Below are positions 49,336-63,141 of a DNA stretch of 64,000 bases, piece after piece; within the stretch, counting starts at the first letter, position 1, and the number at the start of each line of letters is the position of its first letter. The stretch is taken from positions 682,001 through 746,000 of the forward strand of contig VWZS01003954.1 in NCBI GenBank assembly GCA_013397075.1, given 5' to 3'. This DNA is from Rhabdornis inornatus (lineage: Eukaryota > Chordata > Aves > Passeriformes > Rhabdornithidae). The translations under genes were made by a program, and so were the position numbers. The notes under the pieces were generated by a model, which saw only the letters and a list, made by a program, of their open reading frames with translations, was not told where the DNA came from and ran no database searches.

Positions 49336-52300
49336 CGTTCCCAGATGCCCAGCTGGATCTCACCTTTGGTGTAGCTTTGCTGTTTTTCATTGGATGATGA
49401 AGCCCAGGCTGTCATTTTTTGGAAAATAAAAAATGTATTATGTTACAGATACATAAATTCTCTTCTGTCATTAGAGTTAATTTGGAATTGATAGAAATAT
49501 AAGCAACAACCTGAACTGTTCTGAGATAATAATATCAAATTCCATATCCCATTAGGATGTACAATTTGACTAGAGCTGTACATACTAGCACCTTTGTGCT
49601 AGTATGTATGGAACCAACATCTTTTATTTTTCTCTATAGCCTTAGGATTAATTTAAAATGGCATCTGTTAAATTGCTCTACTACATTTGGTGCTTTTGTG
49701 AGTGTATGTCTGTCTACAAGGAATTATAGTAAATTATTTCTATTTATGTTTGGAAGCTTGAAATGTTAGTGGGAATGTCAGCCCTTCTCATTTTGGCACT
49801 CTCTAGAGCAAGGCAAGTGATTCTAGCAGCATGATTTTATTTATCTCTTGTCAGCTCCATGTGGTTTCTCTGGTCTGTTTGTGTCTGGGATATTAATTCA
49901 TAACAGAATTATTTCCTCCTCAGCCAGGCATTTTTGCAGTGTCAGCATCTCCTAGCTCACACTCCAATACTGTAATCCACTGTGTAGGCAGGCCTAAGGC
50001 ATGGTGGCATTAAGAGAAATAATGGAAAACCAGAAGACTGAGATGACAGAACTAAGTATGTAAATAAGAAGTGTAAATAAAGATTCAGGAACTGGAATAT
50101 GAATAAAGGAATCAATATAGTTTCCCCCATGCTTGTGTTAATAACAGAGATTTGTGCACAGTGCCAATTGCTGCAAAATGCAGTAACAGAGGGGAAATTC
50201 AGTAAAATTATTGTTGTTTTCAGGTCTGCATGAAAAAATATATGTATTTAATTCCTAAATTACAATAAGTTAAAAGTGCCCTTGAATATTTTCCTGATAA
50301 GGATGTTCCAGCAGAGCAAATTCAAATGTGTAATAGCCCTAAATTTGTAGATGTTACATTCTTCATCTTGCAGCAATTTTCCTAAGTATTATTGTTTGAG
50401 CCTTCTGTTATATGTTAAAGCTAGTATTTGGTGAAATCAATCTGTATGCAGTACAACAACAAGGTAATGTGCACCATTAATGACTACCATCTATCTCATC
50501 TTGAGATTCTTTACTGGATAACCTCTATCATTATTATATCTTAATGAAATGGGATAAAGGTACGGTCAGCTCATCAGTGAATGTAAATTAGACCAGTCCA
50601 GTTGGTACCAATTTACATGTATTTCATGGCCTTGTGCAGAGATTCAGAATTACATACTTGAACATTAAATTCTTGATAGTCTTTTAGCTCTAGTTTGACT
50701 CATAAAATTAACATGTAGCAGTAGTTCAATTAATACATTCAAAATATATTGTATATCAATTAATGAAGTTTTATTTTGAAACTGACAATTCCAAATAGAA
50801 CTACAGCTATACCTATGTATTTAATATTTTATTTGACAACTACTTTCAGCAGTGAATCAGTCAGGAACTGTTTCACTGTGGTCTCTTGCTTTTCTTACTT
50901 GTCTACTTCATAAATTAGTTTTGAAAATAATTACTGAAAACTTACTATCAACTTGCACTGATGTCCTGAATTCTGCATTTTTAGAAAATTTTACCCTTTG
51001 TTTTGGTCCAGAAATAGGTAGTTTACTATTGGATTGATTAGATTAAAGCCTTTAGAACTGCCCTTTAGAATGGCACCCATGAATTTAGAAGCCCAAATTC
51101 AACCATAGCCCTTTTTGATCAAATTGGATTTGCTGCTTTTTGGCAACTTACATGACCCTGAAAATGTAAGGAGTCCACTTAAAGGAGAGCCAGCTAAGAT
51201 GAAACCATGAGTTGTTTTAATTTGTGAATCCAAGGAACTATACTGCTCTCCTTAGCTGACTATCTGATCCAATGTTTGTGACTTTTAGTTACATTTGTCT
51301 TTTCTTCAACATGAAATTCTTGACATGAATAGCTGGTGTTATATTTTGCATCGTTACAGTTGATAACATCTACTTAGATATTATTTCTGTTTTAGTATGC
51401 TCCTAACATGGTTATATATTGTGACTTGTTCTTAGTTTGCATTGTTTACCTATGTGTGTAAGGAATTTTTATCCTGAGGGTACTCCAGTCATCTGCCAAA
51501 GAAAATGTATACGACATTCCTTAGTAACTTTATATTCACTTTCTGTGAAGCCCTACGTATATGACAGAAAGTAGTGGAGAACTAGGCCTGTAATGCTTGT
51601 GGTTTTGTAACAGTTGTTTAAAAATATTTTTAGTTGTTTGTTTAATCAGTTCTGGTTTTGTTCACTTTTCCTATGCGCATGCTGAGGCCACTCTGCAGAC
51701 TGTACCACCTAAGCCAGCTGAGAAACATCTGCTGTGCAGTGACTGATAAGAAGAGGCCTCTATTTCCCCAAATTATTCGGTTGCTTCCAAAGAACTTGGT
51801 TTTACCAGTATACTGTGGTTCAGGAAATCATGCTTAATTTAAGTACACACCTTCTGATATCACTAGCTTTAGTGATATACCTGAAGGTAAGTGTTCTTCT
51901 GTAGCTGACTATAGCAGCCAGCTTGCAGCACGATTTATTTCAAAAGCCAGAAGTATATTTCAGTACCTAACTGCTAGTAAAATACCTAAGATCTCTCTTT
52001 CTCTTGGGGTGTCACATGCATGTAGGGGCCAGTTATGTATTTCACTACTCCTTATGCTGTAATGTACTCCTTACATCCTTAATGCAATTTGTATTTGGAC
52101 CTATCCTTTCATTGGATCCCTGCTGCATATTTTGACTTAATACTTGTTCTTATTTGTAATTAATAAAGCAATGGAAATACTCTAGTTGCTGGGATATTTT
52201 TTACTTCAGTTATGTTATGGTTTTATTGAGATATTGAATGTAGGCTTCTAAAAGGTTAGAACACAGTTAAAAAGATGGTCAATTGAAAATTTCAAAACAT

Positions 52301-55300
52301 TGTAAAAATTATTGACTCCTGTAACATGATAATACTAAGCAAGCATCTTAAACTTTGAACCCATTTGTAAGATTTCATTGACTTGAAACTGTTGAATTGA
52401 GCTTCTAGAATTATTGACTATTACCAGTTTGGAAGTAAATCTCAGTGGGACCTATTTCAAGGCGGGAATGGATCCAAGATAAAAGCCTTGGGACAAAGTA
52501 TACACATAAATCCCTAATCTCTTTGGTCAGGTTATTTTAGGGAAGCCTAGCAGATTAGTAACATGATGCCTTTCAATTCCATTAATGAAATCCTGTCAGA
52601 ATAAATTAATGAATAACATACTGATATTTTAGACTATTTTATGGCCATGTAATGCAGTTGTTTAAAAACTCATTTCACAAACGATTTAAAGTGTTGTTGA
52701 TATTAAATAGTAACGCATTCAGTTACTCAGTTTTTCCCGTTAACAGCAGTATTGATTTGGTGGAAAGCAGAATTTACAAAACTATTTTCTGATAAAGTTG
52801 CCTGTATAGGACAAAGGTTGCAGTCCTACTAACACAAGAACAGCATGAGTTCTGTACAGGACTGGCTTAAAGGAACTTATGTTTTTAAGTTTTGAGAAAC
52901 ATAAATTTTGATCATAACAGCCTTTCTGTTCAAAATGTTATAACAAAAGCCTATTTTGATTATATCAGTCTGAAATGAGCTTAAATACCCCTGTGCAGAA
53001 GTGAATAATTTATTTATTGCCTTTAATAAGTCTTATTTCTTAATGCAATGCATTTTAGAATTGTAAAAGGAATTAAAATGTACTGAAGTCAATATCATTC
53101 AAGAAGATTGTGAAAAATATTGTCAGGAAGAGAGGAGGGAGCAATGCTATTGAACAGAGGTGACTTGGTCTTATTTCCATGAAAAACTTACATAAAATGA
53201 GGCTCAGAATGCCTCACACACACGGATGTTAGAAGGTAAGTATGAACATTATTTAGGTAATTTAGATTATAAAATATAATTCAGGCTAAATGTGTGTTTG
53301 CTTCATTTTTGGTTTAACTTTACAAACCCGTCTTTACTGTGGATCCTCCTTAGATCACTGTGTGAGTTGACTTTATATTACTCAAGACTGTAAGAATGCC
53401 AATTAAGACAGAAATAGCTGGACCTCCAGAGATTGGTTAATGCCCAAAAAAGCGTGTTTGTTTCCACAGCCTGTAAACAAACAAAGTAAAAAGCCAAGGC
53501 TCTGAAAAACAGTGATAATGATATCTACTACTTGTTTTGCAATTTGCTGTTTGTACTCCGGTAAATCTATTTCATGCTGCTTTAAATATTATTTCCAATT
53601 AATTTTCTTTTGTTACCACTGGAAGTTCTCCTCCAGTCAGAAGAACTTGGTTCTAGGAAGCACTTCCCCAGTCAGAAGTTGAACCCTCATCTGTTTTAGT
53701 AAAAAGCATTTGTTTTAAACCAAAGCATGTTGGCTTATACTACTTACATTCTCAGCGGCAGCTTCACTTTGCTATTTCACAGTTTTACCTTCAGGATCTT
53801 AGTCTCAAAAATTCTCTGACAGAGACTGGAAGGGTAGCAGATTGGTCTTCCACTGTACTGAAAGTGTTGCACCCACCTGCAGAGTTCATATTCCTGCTCT
53901 TGAAATGGCAGATTGATCTGGAAAATAAATGATCTACTGTGCTAACTTTTTACCTTTAACCTTCTCAAAGGTCAGTGCTGAGATAATAGACCAAACCTAT
54001 AAAGGCTTTCACTTTTTTCCCCAGAACTTCGATTTTTCAAGTTCTCAGTCCTCTCTTCCTGATCAAGGAGTTCATGAGTGCCAATAAGAGTTCTTATCCG
54101 TAAATCAAAGACTATACTGCTAATCAACACATACACCTTATTTTTAAACTAAAACTCAAATATTGCAGTCAAAATAGTGTTAAAAAGTAGTTTAAAACAT
54201 GAAAAATGAAAAAAATTCTCCTCATATGGATGTGATGCATAAGGACAAAGTTATGTAAGCAGCATCTGCAAGGAAGTAGTAGTCAGAGCCTGAAATTAGT
54301 ACTACAAATCAAGGTGCATGAATATTCCTTTTTCTCCAGTTGCAAACTGATCAGCTCTGAGTAGGTTCACTCCATTAAGAAAAGACTCATGAGTGAGACT
54401 AGAGGCCACACAAAGTCTGAAATACAATATAGGAGTTCCTCTCTTTCAGCATCACTTCTCTTTTTGGTGCTTGCTACACTACTGTTTCACGGCTCTTATT
54501 CCAGTAAACAGTAGTCACTTACTCACTTGGCCTGCCTTAAACATAAATTTCTTTTTGCAGCCATAGTCATCAGCTTTTGAAAGAACTGCCAATTAATAAT
54601 GAAGGCTTCTATTGTGGCAAAAATCTCCATGCAGTAAGAAAGTTTACTATAGTTCCTGCATTGCCCAGGAGAAGAGAGACTGATGGCAAACTTTTTCATT
54701 GCCAATTTTTTCTTATAACTAATCTCTTCTGTATCCAGTCAGATTATTTTGATTTATTGCACCCCTGCCCAGAAGTACTTCAGGATGAAGTATATTGGAT
54801 ATGGACCCCATTTTTACCTTATATTTTGCATATATTTTATTCAAGCTGACCATAGTGCTTATAATTATTTGAAAATGCCTCAGAAAAATTATTCAAACAT
54901 TCTTAGCAAATTTACGACAGCAGTATCTTATAACAGTAAGAAAGAAAATTGTCAGCTTTTCAAATTCGGCCTGTCAAACATGTCATCGTATATTACTTCT
55001 CTTTTTCATCTTTTGGGGAATTTATCCCCAGACTATCTGGGGGGAAAAAATTCTCCCAGTAACACAGGATCCATTCCACTTTTGACTCTCTCTATGCCCT
55101 CGAGTTAATCTGATATTATTGAAAGCTAATATTTGTTCCAAACTGGCACTGCTGGTGGCATCAAGAAAACTCTACTCTCTTGATTACTTTCTCTCTTGAA
55201 GGACTTAAAACACTGACTGTCTCTACAGTCTATTCAGCTTTTAAAGAAATAGGATTGACTTATTGGTCTTACTCCAAAAATCTTTTCTATCTTAATTGTT

Positions 55301-56509
55301 TTGAAGCAAACTGCTTGCGTTTGTTTAATGAGGAGACACTTCTGTCACAAAGTTTCCATAAGGGAAAACATTATCTTTTCTAATGAAAACAAATCCCTGA
55401 TAAGGAAGTGCATCTGAAGCATAGCTATTTTGTACCTTGCCATTCTGGCCAAGTTGTATGGGTTTTTTTTTTACTTCCACATTGACTAAAAGAACAATAA
55501 CTTATTTGGTTTAATGATCATCTATTTTGTGGACAAAAAGGGTCTATTTCTGTATTTTCTATAAATAAATTTTTATTTAAGGTTTCAGTTTTATCTCATG
55601 GTAGCCATATAAAATTTTGTGAGAAAAGGAAGCCCTTTTTTGAGAGACATAAAGAGAGATGCATGCAGTGATAGGACTCTAATACAAAGGGCAATAAGAA
55701 AAGTGGTGTAAAATCCTCAGAAAACTTCTGTTGGCTATTCCACTTGCAGACTGAAGGCATGATACCAGCAGAGTTCATGTACTTCTTTTCCAAACAGTAA
55801 CTTATTCTGCTATCTGGAAAAAGCCATGTGGCTTGTGCTGTCTTGCCACAGGTACCTTTGCATAGGAAGGCAGCGCTGTGCTTACTGTCATAGCCAGCCA
55901 TACTGCTTACAGGATGGATATGGGGCTGTGCCAGATATTTTCAAGCCTGCAACAGACTAAAGAGAACACAAGGTGAAAAAGTATGTTGGAAAAGTATATG
56001 GAAATGTATCATATCGACACCACATTAAGAATCCAACTATCCTGTGGAGGACACCCGTATGCTCCTCATCAGTGCCAGGGTTTCTTTCATTCCTGAGTGG
56101 TCTGTTAATAAGGAGGAGTTCTCTCAGCCCTAGGAAAACTTCCTGATAATGTGATAAACTAATGCCAAGGTCTTGTTTTCCTTTAAGGGGGATAGAAAAA
56201 TACATTAAAAATTATAATTTCTCTCTATTTCAGTAGTTCAGTTAAAGACCAAAGCCTTATCAGTGAAAATTTCTTCTTAATTACCCAAAACTATAGCTTT
56301 TTATTTATCATTGCTTCAGTAAATCCTTGTTTAACAAGAATTCATTGTGGGCTTCTCTGTCCAAATCCAGTTAACACATTTGGTTGTACTTTCAACTGTG
56401 TTTTTTCTTTATCTAACAATATGATAAAGAAAAATATGATAAAGATGAATGTAGCTCATCTGAAATTTTCAGAAATTGAGTGCATTTTTTCATCACTTTG
56501 AAATGATTA
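49336..56509. other. noncoding stretch, no supported gene
   Basis: AT-rich, with short frames only. The 119-codon frame at 54749-55108 and the 90-codon frame overlapping it show no domain. A strong acceptor TTTTTTCCCCAG (AG at 54023-54024) opens a 20-codon frame ending in TAA at 54085-54087, too short to judge. TATGCGCATGC near 51675 resembles an NRF1-type site. Confidence 0.5.
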
Positions 56510-56660
56510 TCACAAAAACCCCCCACAAAAACGGAGTAGACTGATACACTTCTGACAACAAAACAAAACAAAAAAACCAAAAACAAAAACAAAAAACCCC
56601 CCCCCAAAAAACCACAAACAAAAAAAAACCCCAAAAAACAAAAAAAAACCAACCAAAAGA
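56510..56660. repeat. A/C-rich low-complexity tract
   Basis: Irregular runs of CAAAA, AAAACC and CCCCCC on the plus strand. On the minus strand it reads as T/G-rich and yields artefactual Phe/Gly/Leu/Val frames. It resembles the reverse complement of the TTTG-type tracts elsewhere in the window. Confidence 0.85.
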
Positions 56661-57044
56661 ATAAAAAGCAGATATAACTTTTAATTCAGATTTAGATGAA
56701 TAGTATTTGTCTTTGTCATTCAAAATCTGGTCAGTTTAAATGTATTTAAAGAATGCAGAACATGGAGTAAAACTTTTCTTTTGGAGTTCTTGCTGCTGTC
56801 AGTTTTCCTGAAATTGGTCATTCAAGCTGCAAAAGAGGGCAGGAATATTTGTACTATTGTCCTAATAAAAAGCACAAACAGTTTCCCAAGTGGCACCTCC
56901 AGCACGGCAGTGGCTCTCCTTTGTGCTACTCCTCACCTCTGACCACAGCAGCTGTGGAGGTCTCCAGTCTCAGCAACAGTTTAGGCTGTGCTCTGCTGCT
57001 GAGAGAAGATCTCAGCATTCCTCAACCTGCTCAGGTTGAAATAA

Positions 57045-57118
57045 AACCTGAGTTGGGCAGGAGTTTGCATTAGGTTATCTCCAGAGTTTTCTTCTAACCT
57101 AAATTATTCTATGTGTTC
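57045..57118 (+). mobile_element. CR1 LINE 3'-tail fragment
   Basis: The order ACCTGAGTTGGGCAGGAG, AGGTTATCTCCAGAG, TTCTAACCTAAATTATTCTATG matches the last about 70 bases of CR1 elements with moderate divergence. Plus orientation. Confidence 0.7.
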
Positions 57119-57832
57119 ATAAGAAGTATAAAAATAGGAAAATATGTAAAAGTCATTAATTTGCAGTGTTACTTGTCTGCGTTTTTATTTGGAATGAAGG
57201 ATCATCTGTAGAACAGTTGAATTCTGGTCACTACAGAAAACAGTAAAAATCCATCAGTTGTAAGTGCTGGTAAATGACCCCCCCTCCAGAATAGGAAATG
57301 TGAAAACTGGATATGAAAAAGTGGAACTGGATTCCTGCAAGGGGGAGATCTCCTGCCAGTTCTGAGATACAATCTTTGGGGAAATTCAGGAGATGACTCA
57401 GTGTAATGCACAGTGTGCCTGTACAACCAGTAAATCAAAAAAGACAGTGTCACAATCCATTCTTTTTTCTCTTATCTAGCAGAGGATTTTGTTTTCATTT
57501 GCAGTACAGAACAAGAAATGGGATTTAAGTTCACAAATATGGCAGACTACTGACTGAACAGGCTTCAAACAAAGACAAGAAAATGTTCTTTAAACAGTGC
57601 AGGAGATAACTCACAGAGATGTTGATACTTATTTTTGTAGATCATCTGCATTGTCATGTTAATGTTAAAATTTTTCACTAGGCTGACACATTTATCATAA
57701 ATATAATTGTGAATAATTTCTGGTTCATAAATTTTGAACTGAGGATGTAAATGGTAAAAATGTCCCAGACAGTGGCCAAAAGGGGATGATACAAAGTTAA
57801 TCTCCCTTCTCCTTTCCACCCTCCCTTTTATG

Positions 57833-58094
57833 CCTATGATGCATACAGTATGGAATATCTTCTGAGTCAGTTCAGATCAGGTGCCCCAGCTCTCTCCCCT
57901 CCAAACCTCTTACTTGTCTACAGCTGTTGGTTCTGAGTGGTGGTTGGAGAGACAGCCCTGATGCTGTGCGAGCGCTGCTCAGCAATAGCCAAAATATCAG
58001 TGTGTTACCAACACCCCTGTAGCTATAAATGCAAAGCACAGTACTGCATGGGCTGCTAAAATGAAAGTAAAGTCCATCTCAGCCAGACTCAATG
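57833..58094 (+). mobile_element. ERV-L-type LTR fragment (3' part)
   Basis: Blocks known from avian ERV-L LTRs occur in order: GGAATATCTTCTGAGTCAGT, CCCCAGCTCTCTCCCCTCC, GTGGTTGGAGAGACAGCC, TGATGCTGTGCGAGCGCTGC, TCAGCAATAGCCAAAA, ATCAGTGTGTTACCAACACC, CAAAGCACAGTACTGC and finally CCATCTCAGCCAGAC. The 5' end of the LTR is missing or too diverged to see. No retroviral gene is recognisable next to it, so it is an old solo or truncated copy. Confidence 0.75.
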
Positions 58095-59410
58095 TGTGTA
58101 ACAAAGGAGATGTGCAGTATTATCACTTATTCAAAGCTGTATTTAGATATGCAGATACTTTTTTGTTCATGAGAGCACATGAAAAAGACATTTATTTAAA
58201 AAAACAAAGCGGATAACATATCTTACATATAGCTAGAAAAATATTTATTTTGAAAATTAATATAAGTTTAAGGTAAAGTGTCTATAAATGTTAATTACAA
58301 ATGAGATCTTAAAGTCCTGAAATATGATCATTTAATCATACTCTCCTTGTAGCTACTAGTTTCTATTGATTAGGTTGCACATTACTTTATTGACTTGTAC
58401 CTTCATAGTGGTGTAACCATTGCTGCTTGAAAGTGAGCTGTTTAGTATTTCTGTCTTCTCCTTTAAAACATCAAATGTTATTGTACGAGGCTTAAAATAC
58501 TTGGTTTTACCTGAAGAATTACATTTGATCTTACCTGCTTCTAAGCATTCTCATGGCTTCAACTGGTTTCAGAATACAGGGAGAGTTTTTGCACTGTTGT
58601 TCCTGAGCAGAGAGGGTTTAGAATTCTCTGCCAAGCCATTCAGCAACCTTCTACTTCTTCCATTAATCAGTGTAGAATATCAGTTTAATTACAAAATCTC
58701 CCACAAAATCAATAAGTAAACTCAGGAAGTACTGTAAAATACACTGGTGGTGTTCCTGAAGCTTGAGTGCATCCAAGGTAAAGATCTCAAGGTATCCTTA
58801 GTTGGAAGGATATTTGTTTTAGCTAGTAATATGTGAATGATAACTATTTCTGGATCAAATTATCATTAAAGGGTAGCATTTTGAAATGCTTCCCACGTTT
58901 AGCATCAGACAAAGGTATTTACTGTATAGTTTATTTAATTATATCTGTCTTGCTGTCATCTTTTCAACTTTAGATTTAAGATAATATTTTAATAAAATCT
59001 TAATTGAAGTTTGCTCATTCTTTTAAATGCTTCTTATTGGCAGTGTTTTATCATGTAATCTTTTAAATGATTTGGAAATGTTTTTTTCAATCTTATGTAT
59101 AAGTTTGAAGGTAATTTTTTTCAGTTAGAATGGTATTTTTCAGACTACATATTTTAACTGAAGTCACTGGTTTTAGTTGCAGTTTGGATATGTGTAGGAC
59201 AACAAGGAATGTTAGACCATCACTGTAGAAATCTGAACTGTGCCAGTCTTAAAACATAAAAATCTATATTTGGTCATATTTCATAGTTTAAGAATCCAAT
59301 AAAGATGAGTTTGAATTTAATTAACTATTTTTACATTTAACGAAACTGAAATCCCCAGATGATTCATTTGATTCAGAGGTTTTCTTGCATTTTAACAAGG
59401 TAAGCTAACA
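58095..59410. other. noncoding sequence between two LTR fragments
   Basis: AT-rich. The only frame of note (58420-58719, 99 codons) has no retroviral motif. Nothing here supports an intact provirus between the LTR pieces. Confidence 0.5.
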
Positions 59411-59521
59411 GGTAGGCAGCATCAGTGTGTTATCAGCACTCTTTAGGTCACATATCTAAATGACAGCACCATACGAGAGGCTCTAAAGAAAACTGACTCC
59501 ATCTCAGCCAGACCCAGTGCA
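59411..59521 (+). mobile_element. second ERV-L-type LTR fragment (3' end)
   Basis: The order GGCAGCATCAGTGTGTTATC, AGCACTCTTTAGGTCACA, GACAGCACCATACGAGAGGC, AAGAAAACTGACTCC, ATCTCAGCCAGACCCAGTGC parallels 57990-58094 in the same orientation and ends at the usual 3' boundary (CA). It is about 110 bp, 5'-truncated and old. Confidence 0.7.
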
Positions 59522-60616
59522 GATGTTTAAGATAAATCAGATGAGTTATGTCTTTAAAGTGCTTATTGTTCTCCATTCACTCTGGAGAGAAATGGACTCT
59601 TCCAGGGAATCTTAGAATTACTAGCTGAAATTGAGACTTTTTTTAAAGTCTGCAGCTGAGATGAAACTCAGTAGTATTTTTTTAACTAACTGACCTTAAA
59701 AATGTATCCAAAAGCATCAAAGCTTAGTATCTGGGTGTCAACTCTCTCTCTTCGTTGTTTGAAGATGTGCTGTTCCTTGGGGAAGATTAGGAGAATATTC
59801 TTTTCAATGAAGTTCACACCACAAATTGTGTATTTTCTTCATTTATGTGTCTTATAGTTGTATTAAAAGTGACAGTGGCAGAGCAAAAACTTGAGCAGTG
59901 TGTGGTTCTGATGTGTTTGTCTTCTGATAACTCATTTTCAAGACATTAAAAGAAGACAGTCTGCAATGGAGAGCTGTTGATTTGAGGGTAAAATCAATAA
60001 GAACCTTCTGTCACTTTTCCCTCTATATTTCAATGATAATTTTATTTAAAATGCTGAGTATTATAGCGACCAGAAAATAAAGCAGTCAGTAAACACAGAG
60101 CAAAGTTATATCAAGTGTTGGACTGGTATCAACCATTGGATGGCTAAGATGTCACAGCAAAGGTGTTTGCTTTGTCAGCCAAGGAGTGGAAGAACAGACT
60201 CTCTTGTTTGCTGTGTTTTCCGTGTGAAACTCTGCTGCAGTTATATGCCAGCTCCTGTCAAATGACTGGCCCTAGACACAGTTGTTCTTTATATACAGTT
60301 TTCAAGTAATGCGGTAAAGAAACAATCTCCTCAATTTCATAATTTGTACATTGCTTGAAGTCTAGTTCTTTTCCATCTGCTCTGCAATCTGCTGCTGATA
60401 GTACATTTTGAGGGAAGCCAACCAAATCCTCAGACCAGGCCCTGAGTTGTCAAGCCTCATTTTCCATCCATTTCTTCTCAAAAGTACCTGTGAGTATGGT
60501 AAATAATTTTTATTTAACAGCTCTAGTTTCTATATCCCAGTCTGATTTTATACACTGCAGCAAGACTTATATACACCAGTCATCTTAAACAGATTCAAAG
60601 CCAAATATACATAATT
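59522..60616. other. noncoding stretch
   Basis: Nothing supported: no long frame, repeat family or RNA gene recognised. Confidence 0.5.
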
Positions 60617-60735
60617 GAATCATAGAAAGGTTTGGGTTGGAAGGAACCTTTATAGATCATCCAGTTCTAACCCCCTGTCATGGGCAGAGATGCTACCCAC
60701 TGGACCAGCATGCTCAAAGCCCCATCCAACCTGAA
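60617..60735 (-). mobile_element. CR1 LINE 3'-end copy, minus orientation
   Basis: The plus strand reads the reverse complement of a CR1 tail: AATCATAGAAAGGTTTGGGT, TGGAAGGAACCTTTATAGAT, CATCCAGTTCTAACCCCCTG, TCATGGGCAGAGATGC, ACTGGACCAGC and GCTCAAAGCCCCATCCAACC. It is severely 5'-truncated (about 120 bp), of a different subfamily from the copy at 22865, and less diverged than the fragment at 4955. Confidence 0.93.
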
Positions 60736-61559
60736 GATATTTTCTGTTTGCACCTGTAAGTAGTTTTAAATAATAACTTTTACTCCTATGACAATTTCCC
60801 AATTAATTTTGTTTTATCCAGAGAATATTGGATATGTGTCTGCAGGCTGTAGAACTAGGATAATGCTTTAGAACAAACCATTTGCAGACAAAGTGCTTCA
60901 GAAGATTCTTATTTAGGGCTCGTTTGTAGCTATATCAGATTGTAGTATCCATTTTAAAGCCGTGGCTTACAGTTCTTTTCAGATCCAGCTCAAATTCTCT
61001 TCAATTATGACCACTGAGTATCTGTCAGCAGAGATTCTGTGTCAGCATTTCTTTGTTCCCTCTATTCCAACTCATTAATTTACGGCATGCTTTTTGTAGT
61101 TTTCTGGCATGTCATTATTTTAAAATAATAACCCCCAATTTTTAAAATCAAACTTTCAGGGAAGTTTAGTAAGTTAAAGAATATTTAATATGCAAAGTTG
61201 CATCATCTGCTAATACTTACAAGTTTTTACTAAAATTTACTTAAATATTTTTCTGCTTTCGTTTTCCCAGTTCGACTGCAGTTTAGAAGCAGAGTCTATC
61301 CGGTGTTTTGTAACAACTGCAAATTGTCCTACTTTCCCCTTTCTGAATAGCAATAATTCTGCACTTACTGGTTTATTCATTGTAATAATGCATTTAAACT
61401 TCTCTGTCATCCCTACAGCTGAAACAGATAGAAAGTACAAACTTTTGCTGAAATTCACTGAAGTTTTAAAGTTATCAAAGCACTTGGTTATAATGATAGA
61501 GTTCCAGCTATATTATTTTATTCAATTTTGTTTATATTCTGTGGATGGCATGAACAGTG

Positions 61560-61622
61560 GGTTTTTTGTTGTTTTTTTTTTGTTTGTTTGTTTGTTTTGT
61601 TGTTGTTGTTGTTTTTTGTTAA
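61560..61622. repeat. T-rich low-complexity tract (TTTG/TTG)
   Basis: A run of TTTG and TTG units on the plus strand with interspersed poly-T. It creates Phe/Cys/Leu-rich chance frames on the plus strand and Asn/Lys/Thr-rich ones on the minus strand. Confidence 0.85.
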
Positions 61623-62001
61623 GTGAATAATTTTTTGTCTTTGAACTTCCATTTCTGAGAATATTGCTGTACATCTGTCCTTTTTGCTTCTTAGCCATAT
61701 TAAAATGTCAAAAATGGGCATGGACATGTGCAAGCCATGGCGCTTTCTGATGAGTACAGCCAGTGCAGCATTACTCAAATCCATTCTTACCAGTATCTCT
61801 CCAAGTTTAAAAACAAAGCATTATTTATTTACTTAAAAGAAAATGTTTCACTGCATCTCTTTTTCTAAATTACTGATCTAGCTTCACCTTTATAAATGCA
61901 TTGCCTGATATATTCTTTAGTTTCTGTTGCTTTTTCAAATATATTAATACGTTTTATATGTTAATACTATTTCAAAATCTGTTATTTTCAAATTTTAGTA
62001 C

Positions 62002-62030
62002 CTGAAATATTCTGAAATATTCTGAAATAC
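62002..62030. repeat. 10-bp tandem repeat, three copies
   Basis: CTGAAATATT occurs twice exactly and then a partial third time (CTGAAATAC). Confidence 0.9.
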
Positions 62031-63101
62031 CACACATCAAACAAATTATCTGTATTTTAAGATAAGCATATCTACAACATTTAACAAGTGCCCAAGGCCA
62101 CTTGTCTTATTTGTGCCCCTGGGCACCTGTTTTATCTCAAATTTTGGCACTTTTTACTGTGAAACTATTCTGGTATCATACTATATAGGCCAATGGAGTG
62201 AATCAAATTGGTAATTTAATATACCAGCACATAGAATAGTGTTGCAGAATAGTTGCAGAATTTTACTTAGCCTATTAAAAGAAATGCTAAAAAGTGGCAT
62301 GGTTCTCTTACCTGGTCACAGTTCTCCTAACTTGTTTCATTATCCACTAAAAGAATTTTCAACAAGCAATTCACTTAGCAATAAGAAAATATCTTATTCC
62401 TCCTCTGTAGTATCAAACTGGCAGGTAAGAGGCAACCCTGTGTTGCTTCAGTAAAAGCACCTTAAGCAGCAGTCACAGAGGTGAAATGGAAGCATAAGCT
62501 GCATATAAGCTACGTCTAAGCTGCAGTGCTTGTGTGAGCGTGTGGTGGGGACAGGTAAGGCTGTGCTCTGTGTGAATGAGTGAGCATTCATCTGTTTGCA
62601 CAGTAGAATTAGAAATATTCCTGCAACCTATCCTTGGCTAAGTATTGTAGCCAATATTTGAAGCAGAAAAATGCTAAATGCACTCTGCAGCCTTTGTTTC
62701 TTTTTTCTGACTAAACAGAATATATATTTTTATGATACACATTGCACATGAATAGCAAAAATCCTGGAAAATTTGTAAAAATATCTCATGGACATAATGA
62801 ATTTGAAAAATCAGTTTGTTTAATTCTTTTTTCAGGCACTTTTTATGCTTTTCCCCAGACCATCCTGTCCATCATAAGTCACTTGTAGTGGAATTTGTAG
62901 GGTTAGTACATGGTTTTTATCAGAACATTTACATAATGATGGAGAAGGGTGCTTATCTGAGGGAAGAAATCTGGGTTCAATTCCCTACTTGTCCATTTGT
63001 TGTCTCAAATTTTATTTGTCATTTAGGGTTTGACAAACACACACAAAAATGTAGGTGTAGCAAATCCTGTCATCCAAACTCGCCAGCACTCACCAAAGTT
63101 T

Positions 63102-63141
63102 ACCTTTACCTGGGAGGCTGCCTTCCTCCCAGAGTAAAGGT
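63102..63141. repeat. 40-nt imperfect inverted repeat (hairpin)
   Basis: The left arm ACCTTTAC-C-TGGGAGG (63102-63117) pairs with the right arm CCTCCCA-GA-GTAAAGGT (63125-63141) around a 7-base loop. That gives 15 base pairs with a 1x2 internal bulge. An outer pair, GCAAATCC (63060-63067) and GGATTTGC (63155-63162), could extend the structure. No known RNA family is recognised. Confidence 0.8.

Noticed and set aside
54025..54087. Short frame after the acceptor TTTTTTCCCCAG
   Set aside because: Only 20 codons to the stop, no homologue recognised and no partner exon.
56413..56723. Hydrophobic Phe/Gly/Val-rich minus-strand frames, as in a membrane protein
   Set aside because: They are translations of the A/C-rich low-complexity tract at 56510-56660.
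61518..61784. Asn/Lys/Thr-rich minus-strand frame
   Set aside because: Produced by the TTG/TTTG tract at 61560-61622.
62965..62990. B-box-like GGTTCAATTCC suggesting a tRNA
   Set aside because: No A-box at the right distance and no cloverleaf can be drawn.
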